From: Ottelia alismoides
Lineage: Eukaryota > Streptophyta > Magnoliopsida > Alismatales > Hydrocharitaceae
DNA length: 64,000 bases
Direction: 5' to 3'
NCBI GenBank assembly: GCA_037367405.1
Contig: JAZKJV010011400.1
Coordinates: forward strand, 4,090,501 to 4,154,500
Each line of letters starts with the position of its first letter. The first letter of the stretch is position 1. Both the position numbers and the translations under genes were made by a program. Of this stretch, positions 32,052 to 40,761 are shown piece after piece. The notes under the pieces are model-generated. The model made no database searches, was not told the origin of the DNA, and saw nothing but the letters and a program-made list of their open reading frames with translations.

Positions 32052-33251
32052 TTATTGATAGCCGGAGCAAGAGTCCCAGTACTTCAGGCTTTCGCCCAGG
32101 CTGGACTGTCCGAGGACTGGCCTGCCTTGATAAGCAGCGCAGTTACCTGGGCGATCGAAGCCGAGCGTATAGACTGCTTCGCGTGGATGCTGAGTCATGA
32201 CCTTGTAGGGCATCAGGCCGATCGAAGTGAAGAAGTGGGCGGAAGAGGCCGCCGGCTGTAGCCAGCGATAGGTTCCAATTCCGTAACGCTCAAGATTGGG
32301 TTGCTCGAAATACAGCGGATGATGAGCGAAAACAGGTGTGTGCCAGGTGAACGATGACGGGCTCCAAGGCACGTAGTCGCCCATGGTTCGCTGAGGTCCG
32401 GAAATGGGACCAGGGGCAGGCGTCTGAGTATTCAACTGTTGAAAGACAACCAACGGATCGGTCATGGGACCGGTCATCTCGGAGATATTCAAGGAAGGCT
32501 TGGCTTGGAGTATCTGGCCCGAGTTGTCGTAGCGGGTCATTGGCAAAACTGCGAATGGAAGTCCAGCGATATGCTGCGGTGGCACGTTGGGATTCTCGCC
32601 ACCTTTGTACATAGGTTGCAAAGAAACTGCGGCCGATGACGCGGGGCGTTGAGCAGTTTCGACAGGTCTGCTTGGGGCGACAGAAGCAGCGGCAAAGGAT
32701 CCCGAAGTCAATGGGCTGAGCACAATCCCAGTGGTAGAGCTCGGGATCATGGGCTGCAATGGAATGCCGCTCGCACTTGGTACGCTAACCGTTTGAGCTG
32801 GCACGTTGGGCACCATTACATTGGCCGTTGGTGCATTGGCTGTTGGTGCATTGGCTGTTGGTGCATTGGCTGTTGGTACGTTGGCCGTTGGTACGTTGGC
32901 AGAGGCAGTGTGGTTGCTTTGAGCGGCGATAGGTTGTTCATGCGAGACCTGCATGACGCTAGCGGCCATCGGCTTAACGAGCCGCGGTTGCAGGCTGACC
33001 GGGGACGAGACCTTGGGCCTGGTCTCAGTGACAGCGGTCTGGCCTGTGGGGTTGATCGCCATGGCCCGCGGTGAATGTTTGGGGCTGAAGACGATTGCAG
33101 GCGTTGGCTGATCGGTCGGCTGAGCTACGTTTGGAGTTGCGGAAGAGCTGGTGGGAATCGACTGTGCAAAGGTCGTGGAGCCAGGAGTCGCGTAGTTGAT
33201 GGCCAACCACGCGGCGACTCCGAAGTAGACCGAACGATGGCGAACTCGCAT
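32052..33251 (-). CDS. Secreted Pro/Thr/Ala-rich protein with conserved C-terminal domain
   Basis: A 399-residue protein. The ATG at 33251 was preferred over a TTG at 33275 because GGAG lies about 10 nt upstream and a signal peptide then begins directly (RHRSVYFGVAAWLAINYATPGSTTFAQ). The middle is low complexity, with seven five-residue PTANV/PTANA units (15-bp DNA period). The C-terminal about 110 residues are ordered and rich in aromatics and Pro ('FTWHTPVFAHHPLYFEQPNL', 'RPGNCAAYQGRP'). I recall similar tails in other planctomycete secreted proteins but know no function. Probably an envelope-associated protein. Confidence 0.7.
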   Translation of the reverse strand: MRVRHRSVYFGVAAWLAINYATPGSTTFAQSIPTSSSATPNVAQPTDQPTPAIVFSPKHSPRAMAINPTGQTAVTETRPKVSSPVSLQPRLVKPMAASVMQVSHEQPIAAQSNHTASANVPTANVPTANAPTANAPTANAPTANVMVPNVPAQTVSVPSASGIPLQPMIPSSTTGIVLSPLTSGSFAAASVAPSRPVETAQRPASSAAVSLQPMYKGGENPNVPPQHIAGLPFAVLPMTRYDNSGQILQAKPSLNISEMTGPMTDPLVVFQQLNTQTPAPGPISGPQRTMGDYVPWSPSSFTWHTPVFAHHPLYFEQPNLERYGIGTYRWLQPAASSAHFFTSIGLMPYKVMTQHPREAVYTLGFDRPGNCAAYQGRPVLGQSSLGESLKYWDSCSGYQ

Positions 33252-33476
33252 TTGGGCGGGCTCCAGATGGACCAATGATGCGTGTTTCCCCCAAAGATGG
33301 GGAAGTTCTCAGCAAGATCTGTTAGGGTTGTATCGGAAGCTGCGTTTCAATTCCGCATTGTCTCAAGCAAAATTTGATGTATTGTTAGAAATCACGTTAA
33401 ACTGGTGGGTAGTATGGACACCATTGCATAGTTTTTTTAAGGCATAGACTGCCGATCCCAACCCAGCGATGCGCCT

Positions 33477-35060
33477 GTGAAGCTGATTCTTCGTGTACTT
33501 TCTGGAAAAAAATATGGTCAGCGCATTGTCGTTGGCCGTGGCCAGTCGTCCACGGTGGGTCGATCTAATGCTGCTCAATACAGCTTCGATGATGACCACA
33601 TGTCATCCTTGCATTTCGAAGTGGAAAACTTTGGCAGTTACGCAGAAGTGCGAGACTTGCGAAGTACCAATCGCACCTGGCTCAATAACAACTATGTCGC
33701 CTCGGCTCCGCTAAAGCACGGCGATCGCTTGCGAGCTGGCAAGACGGTGCTGGCTGTGGAGATAGAACATACAGCGGTCGTCGACGACGCTGGCCCTACG
33801 CCCAAGCCGACAATTCTGGAATCGACCAACCAGGTGGCGATGCCGCAATCGAAGGCCGAGTTGCAGGCTCTTGTGTCGCCTGAGGCTGCCGTTGCTCCTG
33901 CCATGGCAGAGGCTGCGCCGCCAGGTCCCAACGAAGCGCTGCAACCACCGCCGCATGAACCGTTACAAGTCGCAGCCAAGCTGGGGCCCATGGATGAAGT
34001 GGCTCCTGTACCAGAAGCGGCACGCAGCGAACGGCCGGTGATGGTGGTGGCCACGCCGATCCATCGAGCCGAATCGGTAGTACCGCCTCCACATCAGTTT
34101 CCCGCGCAACCTCTGCATGGTTCGCCGGTACCAGTTACCACGGCCCGCTCTGAGCAACACGACCACCATTATCGCGCCGCCCCTGTTACACCGCTGCCGG
34201 TGCCACCTCCACCTCCTCCACCGGACGAAGCCCAGGTGGAAGCTCGTCAAGAGATTCGCCCCTTAGCCGCTGTGGGCTCGGCACCTCTGACTTCAGCACC
34301 CGAAGTTCGGCGAGCCACAGTCTCGCCTATTGAGTCGGTGGAGTTCAGTCCTCCGCTGCCGCGTGAACATGGTAGAGACCCAAATGGTCGAGATCATAAT
34401 CGACCCATGCCGTCCAGTCGTGAACGCAGCGGCAGTAATCCAATTGAGTCGAGCTCGTTGTATATCGGGCGGCCAATCGATGCTCCTGGCGACAAGCGTA
34501 GATTCCGCCACTACGAGCGGATCGGTGACTTTCAATATCTCCACAACTTGCGCAATGTAATCTCGGCGTTGAGTGCTCGCCGCGCGGTGCGCGTGGTGGC
34601 CCACTTTTCCAAGATTCGAATGATCGCCCCGCAGTTGAGCGAGGTTGCGCCTCTGTATCCAGATTTTCCCGGTGCCACTACGCATTGGCCTGTTAGCTTG
34701 ACATATCGCGATTGGGAGTCGCCCACGGTTCAGACGGTAGCCGCGCGACTCTGTTCCAACGACGCCTTACTGGTGCTTGTCGGCGAATACAACTCGGACC
34801 TGGTAGCGGCTGCACAAGCCGTCGGGGCCGAAGGTATCAAGGGCTTCTGCGAACCGGGCGGTTATCTCGGCTGGAGCTCGCCCTCTGCTTTCGCTGCGTT
34901 TGCTCAACTGCTCGGCACGAAGTGTTGGGGAGATGTGTTAGGGCCCACGATCGAAGGTGCGATCATGTGTAACCCGATGCACCAAGAAGTCCTGTGGGCT
35001 TTCGCAGCCGAGTGCCTCGAGAGTGAACTCAAGTTACTCGGCTTTACGACTGTCGTGTGA
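33477..35060 (+). CDS. FHA-domain protein with Pro-rich linker and unknown C-terminal domain
   Basis: A 527-residue protein from a GTG at 33477. The N-terminal FHA domain (about residues 10-95; 'TVGRSNAAQYSFDDDHMSSLHFEVE', 'DLRSTNRTWLNNNYV') binds phosphothreonine. A Pro/Ala-rich linker of about 230 residues follows, then a conserved-looking C-terminal domain (about 345-527) with 'WPVSLTYRDWESPTVQTVAARL' and 'GFCEPGGYLGWSSPSAFAAF', which I could not assign. It converges on the module-2 TolC gene with only 7 bp between. Together with the FHA protein at 43070-43972 it brackets the second export module, suggesting phospho-dependent control (inference). Confidence 0.8.
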   Translation: MKLILRVLSGKKYGQRIVVGRGQSSTVGRSNAAQYSFDDDHMSSLHFEVENFGSYAEVRDLRSTNRTWLNNNYVASAPLKHGDRLRAGKTVLAVEIEHTAVVDDAGPTPKPTILESTNQVAMPQSKAELQALVSPEAAVAPAMAEAAPPGPNEALQPPPHEPLQVAAKLGPMDEVAPVPEAARSERPVMVVATPIHRAESVVPPPHQFPAQPLHGSPVPVTTARSEQHDHHYRAAPVTPLPVPPPPPPPDEAQVEARQEIRPLAAVGSAPLTSAPEVRRATVSPIESVEFSPPLPREHGRDPNGRDHNRPMPSSRERSGSNPIESSSLYIGRPIDAPGDKRRFRHYERIGDFQYLHNLRNVISALSARRAVRVVAHFSKIRMIAPQLSEVAPLYPDFPGATTHWPVSLTYRDWESPTVQTVAARLCSNDALLVLVGEYNSDLVAAAQAVGAEGIKGFCEPGGYLGWSSPSAFAAFAQLLGTKCWGDVLGPTIEGAIMCNPMHQEVLWAFAAECLESELKLLGFTTVV

Positions 35061-35067
35061 CGGTTCC

Positions 35068-37428
35068 TTACCACAACCGATTCTGGCTGATCGGTACAGG
35101 ACGCGGAGCGGTCTTCGCTGCCGGGGTTGCTTGTTGGGGCGCGACGGTCGTGCGTTGGAAGCTGGCCGGCGCGATCGGTGAAGTGGTTGGCTGTACCGAC
35201 ACAGGTATGGTGACGATTGGACGTGCCACGGTAGCAGTACCACTACTTGCGGTCATCTCATCCGACATCGACACGTTAACCCCAGGCCTGGCTGCTGGCA
35301 GTTTGGTGCCAAGCGGTACCAACGTGACTGGCATAGTATTGGCCGGCGCGGGTGGTGGTACCAGGCCGCTGCCATCAACTGGCGATTCCGGAGCAGGTAC
35401 GATGCTTGAACCCTCGGCAGGTGCGCTGGGCATAAGGCCCTCTTGTGGAACCGGCGTGCCTTCGATGATCGAGCCCGTAATCACCTGACCAACAGGCGCG
35501 GAAACCATTTCGGTTGTATTACTGGCGGCAGCGCGACGACCGACAATTCCATCGCGTGTCGGCAGCTGGCGATCAAAGTCGCGAAACTCGATTCGTTCCG
35601 CCGCATCCATCTGAGCCTTGGGCTCGGAAATCGATTCGGCCAAACTGACGTTGCAGTAGCGGAGCAGTGTGCCTTTCTCAAAGTTCACATTGCGCAGGGC
35701 CAAGACGTATTCCACTTCGGCTTGATGGTAACGCAGGCGCGCGTCCAACAGACGGCGGTGGGTTTCCAGGCGAACGTCCAGTTCAGCTCGCTCAGAATCT
35801 TCACGCGAATCAATCGCTTCCAGTTGCTGGATGATCGACTCCAAACGCTGACGTTGCAATTGAAGATTCTCTTGAGCTCGTCTGGCTTCAGCGATGGAGT
35901 TGCTCAGGCCAAAATGAACGAAGCGTTCCTGTTCTTTCAGCACTTCAACTTCGCGGCTAAGAGCCAATCGCGAGTTCTGCACGGCGGCGGCAGCACGGCG
36001 GAAGCCGATGGGCAGGTTGTATTCAACGCCCGCCATCCACTCCTGGAATTGTCCATCCCACAAGCTCTCGTAGGCCGATTCACGACCTAACAGGTCTTCG
36101 CCAAAACCGCGCAGACGATAACGACTGATCACGTCCAACTGTGGCTTCAAGAAATTTCGGTTGGCAATCAGTTCCAGTTCACGCTGCTTGATCACCCAGC
36201 GCTGTCGGCGGAGTTCTTCACGCAATTGCAGGGCTTCCGCGATGCTGGCATCCCAATCGAAACTAACCGGAGACATAGTGGGCGATTGAGTAGGGCGAAT
36301 CAGCCGACCATCATTGATTGGTAAACCAATCATCAAACGCAGTTTGCGTTCCGAGACGCGAACGCCGCCTGAACTGCGAAAAGTGCCTGCTGTACTGCCA
36401 TTGTTCAGCCGTGTGCCATCCAGCGGGCGGCCATTGATCGCGTCAACCACTTCTGATTGGAATCGCAAGACTTGTTCGCGGGCTTGAGCACGCTTGCCAG
36501 TACCGGTGGCCGCATCGGCCAATTGGCTCTCGGTTTGGATAGCGATGTCACGAACGGCTATACGTGCTTCCAGATCGCGATACGAATAATACAAGTCCCA
36601 ATAGGCATTTTCGACTTCGGCCACTAAATCGCGTACCGAACGTTCGAAGTCAGTCAGGCTGATGTCGGTGCGAACTCGGGCCAGCAAGACACCGTTCAAT
36701 TGGCCTGGCAGGGCGCCCGGCCCCGCGATGCGGTTGAACTCTGTACCAGCCCCTTGCAACAATGGCTGTCGCATTTCGGCTTCGAGATAAGAGTCCCATG
36801 AATGAGCAGGGAACTTATTTGACAACTGATTGTTGCGATCGTAAACCGCGAACTTGCGCAACGTATACAAACCACCCGTGGCTGAGCGCTTGTTGATTCC
36901 CGTCTGAGTTGTGTTTAGATTCTGTGTGAAAAAGCCGCTCTGGCCGAAGAACTCGTTGTTCAAGCGGCGATCGTTGCTTTCAAAGTAGTTGCTAACGAAC
37001 AGGTTGGCATCAAATGCACTGAGCGCCGCCTCTTCCCCGGCGCGAGGATCGCTGTAAACCAGAGCGGGATCGACTACGCTATTGACCGCTTGCGGTGTAC
37101 GGACAACGGTACCTCCCAGGTCTCGCATAATCTTGGAATTCATCAGCGCCTGTCTGATACAATCCTCCAAAGACATGGGAATCAGACGATCGGGAGTCAG
37201 TGAGCGTTCATCGAGAGTCAACGGCGAATCAGGCTCGGCATACATTGCATCGCGTTCAGGACACAGCGCAGCATCGCTCGGCTCTAACTGGGTAACGCCC
37301 AGTGCCGGCTGATTGTAGGACAAATCAGTTGGTCCAGAAAACTGGAACCGATCTCGTTTGACCGCACACCCACCGGTGCACAGGCCTAAGGCCAGGCACA
37401 GGCGGAGTACAAATCGCGACGGGCGCAT
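35068..37428 (-). CDS. TolC-family outer-membrane lipoprotein (module 2)
   Basis: A 786-residue protein. The ATG at 37428 is preceded by a strong GGGGAGG and starts a lipoprotein signal peptide, with a lipobox-like LCTGGC around residues 16-21. The TolC fold spans about residues 60-620, with long alternating helices ('LTDFERSVRDLVAEVENAYWDLYYSYRDLEAR') and 'QPLLQGAGTEFNRI', comparable to the module-1 paralogue. A C-terminal tail of about 150 residues is Pro/Val/Thr-rich. TolC proteins give the outer-membrane exit of envelope-spanning exporters. It is divergent from the GAF-HlyD gene at 37695 (266 bp apart). Confidence 0.87.
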   Translation of the reverse strand: MRPSRFVLRLCLALGLCTGGCAVKRDRFQFSGPTDLSYNQPALGVTQLEPSDAALCPERDAMYAEPDSPLTLDERSLTPDRLIPMSLEDCIRQALMNSKIMRDLGGTVVRTPQAVNSVVDPALVYSDPRAGEEAALSAFDANLFVSNYFESNDRRLNNEFFGQSGFFTQNLNTTQTGINKRSATGGLYTLRKFAVYDRNNQLSNKFPAHSWDSYLEAEMRQPLLQGAGTEFNRIAGPGALPGQLNGVLLARVRTDISLTDFERSVRDLVAEVENAYWDLYYSYRDLEARIAVRDIAIQTESQLADAATGTGKRAQAREQVLRFQSEVVDAINGRPLDGTRLNNGSTAGTFRSSGGVRVSERKLRLMIGLPINDGRLIRPTQSPTMSPVSFDWDASIAEALQLREELRRQRWVIKQRELELIANRNFLKPQLDVISRYRLRGFGEDLLGRESAYESLWDGQFQEWMAGVEYNLPIGFRRAAAAVQNSRLALSREVEVLKEQERFVHFGLSNSIAEARRAQENLQLQRQRLESIIQQLEAIDSREDSERAELDVRLETHRRLLDARLRYHQAEVEYVLALRNVNFEKGTLLRYCNVSLAESISEPKAQMDAAERIEFRDFDRQLPTRDGIVGRRAAASNTTEMVSAPVGQVITGSIIEGTPVPQEGLMPSAPAEGSSIVPAPESPVDGSGLVPPPAPANTMPVTLVPLGTKLPAARPGVNVSMSDEMTASSGTATVARPIVTIPVSVQPTTSPIAPASFQRTTVAPQQATPAAKTAPRPVPISQNRLW

Positions 37429-37694
37429 TGGATCCTCCCCGATGACAACTCCCACGTCCCAAAGTCTCTGCATGCCCCCGGGAACGGCTGATATCGAAAG
37501 TTCAGGACACCTAAGAATTCGGCGGTCTTGGAGAGCCAATTGAACAAATTCTAACGATTCAACTGTTTGAACCGAAAATGCTTCATCACCTCTTTCCTGC
37601 TTAGGGTATTCAGAGGGCTTAAACCTCCCAGAGTGTCCCTAAATATCCCAGACCAACTACAATAGTCCCTGGCAACGATCTCCAGGATATTTCA
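37429..37694. promoter_or_regulatory. Divergent promoter region of export module 2
   Basis: 266 bp between the TolC gene (minus) and the GAF-HlyD gene (plus). Promoters for both must lie here or further in. The sequence contains CCCAGA-containing direct repeats near 37625-37655 (CTCCCAGAGTGTCCC and ATATCCCAGACC). No box pair was convincing. Confidence 0.4.
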
Positions 37695-39683
37695 ATGCTA
37701 GCACCGTGCAGCCTTCAAAGTATTGATCAGTTACTCAACGAACTCGAAGAGCTGGCGCATTCTTCGATGCCGGCCTTGCAGTTCCTGACGGTCCTGTGCG
37801 AGCGACTGGTATTCCTGACAAGCGGACAAGGTGCCAGTGTCTTATTGCCCATGGATGCGACTTGGCAATCGACCATCTCGTTGGCTCGTACGGGCAAAGT
37901 ATCTAAAGAGCAGATCGATGAATTGACAGGCAAGCTACGGAACTCAAATTTAAGTGCTGTCGGCGTCGTAGCTCACAGCACGCAAGCAGGTTTTATATGT
38001 GCGGCACCTTTGCGTGGCCAGCATTGGTCCAAAGGCCTGCTGCTGTTGACGTTGCCCCAAAGCCCGGCTGATGAAACTCAGCACAGCCTGGCTGAGTTGT
38101 TATCTGCTTTCGCTGAAATTGCATCGCTAAAGCAACTGGTGGAAGTGGAACATTTCCTGGACAGCCGCTGGCAATCACTGCAGGAAGCATTATCTAAAAT
38201 TGCAGCCAGCGGCGGCATCTCAGATGCTGCGATGGCGCTGGTCAATCACGGTCGCACCATGCTGCTGGCCGACCGGCTGACTTTAGCTCAACCCGGTTTG
38301 CTGACAGGTTTGGAAGTTACGGCCATCAGTGGAGTCAGCGATGTCGATCGCCGAACCGATACAGTCAAGGCTTTAAAGCAACTGGCCAAAGAAGCCCACG
38401 GTCAAGACAAGGCCGTGGTGCGCCATGCCCACATCACTTCGGCGGCAACTTCCGGTACTGAGACAACGGAAGCGACAGCGCCCGGCGCGTTAGATGAACA
38501 TGGACTGTTTCCCAACCTGGTAGCGATCAGACTGAATAATATCAGGGACTCTCGGGCCAGTTCCAGTGTATTGGTTATCGAATGGGCCGACTACTCTAAT
38601 ATGGTCTCGGCCATACCAGTGCTCAACCAGGTCCAGCCGCTGCTAACCCAAGCTTGGGAACAGCAACGCAGATGGCTGAAGATACCAGTTTGGGGACGCG
38701 CCCTGTTTGGTTGGGACGCACACATTCCGTTCTCAGCACTGCGATTGATGCGTTGGGTTATCATTGGCCTGGCATGTGCGCTGGCTTATCGCGTTCTGAC
38801 CATCAGCTACCCGCTCACCATCGAAGCTCCAGCCTATCTTGAGCCCGAAGTGAAACGCGCGGTCTTTGCAACCTCCGATGGCTATGTGGACGCTCTGCTA
38901 GTGGAAGATGGTCAGCAGGTTCAAGCGGGCAAGCCGGTTGCACGGTTGCGTTCTCCCAGTCTCGATCTGCAGATGGAAGAGTTGCGTGGACAATTGCGGG
39001 CGCTGGGCGAAAAGCGATCTGGCTTACGGATTGCCATCAATCAGATCGATCCTGCCACCAAGGACGCGCTGGCCCAGCAAAGTCGCCTGAGCGCCGAAAT
39101 CACGCAGATCAATACTCAGGAAGCCAACATTCAGAAGCAACTCAAGTTGCTGGGCGAAGAACGACAGAAGTTGGAACTGGTCGCGCCAATTACTGGGGTG
39201 GTTGTTGCTCGAGACCTGAAACAGCAATTGCTGCAACGACCAGTGCGACGCGGTGATGCCTTATTTGTGATTGTTGATCTGCAAGGGCCTTGGCACCTGC
39301 GGATCGAAGTGGCGGACCGCGACAGCGGACTTGTTCGCTCACATCTGAAGGCCAGCGAATTAACATCAGCCGCTGACTCGCAAGCAACCGAACAGGTAGA
39401 GTTTATCCTCGATAGTTTGCCCGAGAATCGATTCACTGCGAAAGTGAACTGGCTATCCGATACCGTGCAGAACCGAACTGGCGAGGGCTGTTACTGGGAA
39501 GTTCATGCGATGCTGGACCATAGCGTGGTAGAAAAATCTCATATGGGCGCCGGAGCCCTCGCTTACTTTCGATGTGGTAACGCACCCTTATGGTTTGTCT
39601 GGTGCCGACCACTGGTCGAAGCGGCTCAACGTAAATTCTGGATATTGAACGAAGGTAGTTTTGATGACGCTGCAGGCAAGTAA
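37695..39683 (+). CDS. GAF-like / HlyD adaptor fusion membrane protein (module 2)
   Basis: A 662-residue protein, ATG at 37695 with AGGA 8 nt upstream. The cytoplasmic part (about residues 1-340) resembles GAF-type sensors ('FLTVLCERLVFLTSGQGASVLLP', 'QHWSKGLLLLTLPQ'). One transmembrane helix follows (about 351-370; RWVIIGLACALAYRVLTISY), then a HlyD adaptor: 'ATSDGYVDALLVEDGQQVQAGK', a coiled-coil hairpin of about 80 residues, 'ELVAPITGVVVARDLKQQL' and a beta-barrel. It is the counterpart of the module-1 protein at 17236-19242. The next gene starts inside its 3' end (20-bp overlap), so translation is probably coupled. Confidence 0.82.
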   Translation: MLAPCSLQSIDQLLNELEELAHSSMPALQFLTVLCERLVFLTSGQGASVLLPMDATWQSTISLARTGKVSKEQIDELTGKLRNSNLSAVGVVAHSTQAGFICAAPLRGQHWSKGLLLLTLPQSPADETQHSLAELLSAFAEIASLKQLVEVEHFLDSRWQSLQEALSKIAASGGISDAAMALVNHGRTMLLADRLTLAQPGLLTGLEVTAISGVSDVDRRTDTVKALKQLAKEAHGQDKAVVRHAHITSAATSGTETTEATAPGALDEHGLFPNLVAIRLNNIRDSRASSSVLVIEWADYSNMVSAIPVLNQVQPLLTQAWEQQRRWLKIPVWGRALFGWDAHIPFSALRLMRWVIIGLACALAYRVLTISYPLTIEAPAYLEPEVKRAVFATSDGYVDALLVEDGQQVQAGKPVARLRSPSLDLQMEELRGQLRALGEKRSGLRIAINQIDPATKDALAQQSRLSAEITQINTQEANIQKQLKLLGEERQKLELVAPITGVVVARDLKQQLLQRPVRRGDALFVIVDLQGPWHLRIEVADRDSGLVRSHLKASELTSAADSQATEQVEFILDSLPENRFTAKVNWLSDTVQNRTGEGCYWEVHAMLDHSVVEKSHMGAGALAYFRCGNAPLWFVWCRPLVEAAQRKFWILNEGSFDDAAGK

Positions 39684-40761
39684 TTTCAGGGCGTTTCGAG
39701 CATCCTTCTCCGGGTATGCTAGCCTCTGTGTCGGCAGTCGAATACTCCCTGCGCTGGCCATCTATGCTTGTTTGTGGGCCTCTGTATACGCCCAGCCACC
39801 CACCACTCCCGCGGTGCCCACTGAACCGATCGCGACTGACTCGGCTAGTCAGGTTGAAGTTCAACCGGAGGCCAAGCCCGATCAGCAGCCTGAAGTCAAC
39901 GCCGATTCTGTTGCCGATGGGAAGCCTGCGGTTCCTGAAACGCCCGTCGAAGCCAGGCAGTTCCTCGAGGTCAGTAACGCGATGCTCAAGACGATCGAAT
40001 CGACGACCATCGCTGCCGAAGCGGCGGGAATCATTCAATCGCTGGATGTCCGCGAGGGCCATCAGGTTACCGTTGGACAAGAACTGGGGCGTATTCGCGA
40101 TGCAGGCGTGAAATTGCAGGTGGAGCGTGCCAAGGCAACGATGGAAGTTGCGCAGCGCAAGAAAAACGATGACATCGACGAGCGCCTGGCCAAAAAGAGT
40201 CAGGCCGTAGCCATGAACGAGTACCAGCGAGCTGTGGCAGCCAATAAACGTGTACGCGATACCTATCCGCTCAATGAAGTCGATCGCTTGAAGTTGGTCG
40301 CTGACCGTAGCCAGCTGGAAGTCGAGCGGGCTGCGTGGCTGCGGGGTATGGCCGCGTTGGAAGCAGCCGTTTCTGAAACGGAGTATCGACAAGCACTAGA
40401 GTTACAGGAACGTCATCGCCTAGTCGCGCCGGTCAAGGGCGTGGTCGTTTCTTTGGAAAAGCATCTAGGGGAATGGGTCGAGCCCGGGGCACCGCTACTG
40501 AAAATCGAGCAGATCGATCGCTTGCGTGTGGAGGGCTTCATCAGCGCTGCAGATTCCATGCAAGAACTGGTAGGCAAAACTGCGAGCGTTCTGTTCAGCT
40601 CAACCAGGGGCACAGCCCAAACGCAAGGCAAGGTGGTCTTCGTCAGCCCCAGCGTAGACCCTATCTTGACCACGGTTCGAGTCTTTATCGAAATCGATAA
40701 TGCTGAGGGCAAGTTTCGCCCAGGTCTAAGCGTCCGAGCTTCTATTCATCTCGCACCATGA
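39664..40761 (+). CDS. HlyD/RND-type periplasmic adaptor (module 2)
   Basis: A 365-residue protein. The ATG at 39664 has AAGG a few bases upstream (a TTG at 39661 is adjacent). A signal segment (about residues 23-43, ILPALAIYACLWASVYAQ) is followed by a Pro/Glu-rich stretch and then the adaptor core: 'AEAAGIIQSLDVREGHQVTVGQELGRI', a long hairpin (about residues 150-240), 'RLVAPVKGVVVSLEKHLGEWVEPGAP' and a beta-barrel ending in 'FRPGLSVRASIHL'. It joins an inner-membrane partner to TolC. It overlaps both neighbours (20 bp upstream, 4 bp ATGA downstream), so the three proteins are made together. Confidence 0.88.
   Translation: MTLQASNFRAFRASFSGYASLCVGSRILPALAIYACLWASVYAQPPTTPAVPTEPIATDSASQVEVQPEAKPDQQPEVNADSVADGKPAVPETPVEARQFLEVSNAMLKTIESTTIAAEAAGIIQSLDVREGHQVTVGQELGRIRDAGVKLQVERAKATMEVAQRKKNDDIDERLAKKSQAVAMNEYQRAVAANKRVRDTYPLNEVDRLKLVADRSQLEVERAAWLRGMAALEAAVSETEYRQALELQERHRLVAPVKGVVVSLEKHLGEWVEPGAPLLKIEQIDRLRVEGFISAADSMQELVGKTASVLFSSTRGTAQTQGKVVFVSPSVDPILTTVRVFIEIDNAEGKFRPGLSVRASIHLAP

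Noticed and set aside
31641..32261. Short open frames between the phospholipase-D-like gene and the Pro-rich secreted-protein gene
   Set aside because: No family pattern; codon content does not resemble neighbouring genes.
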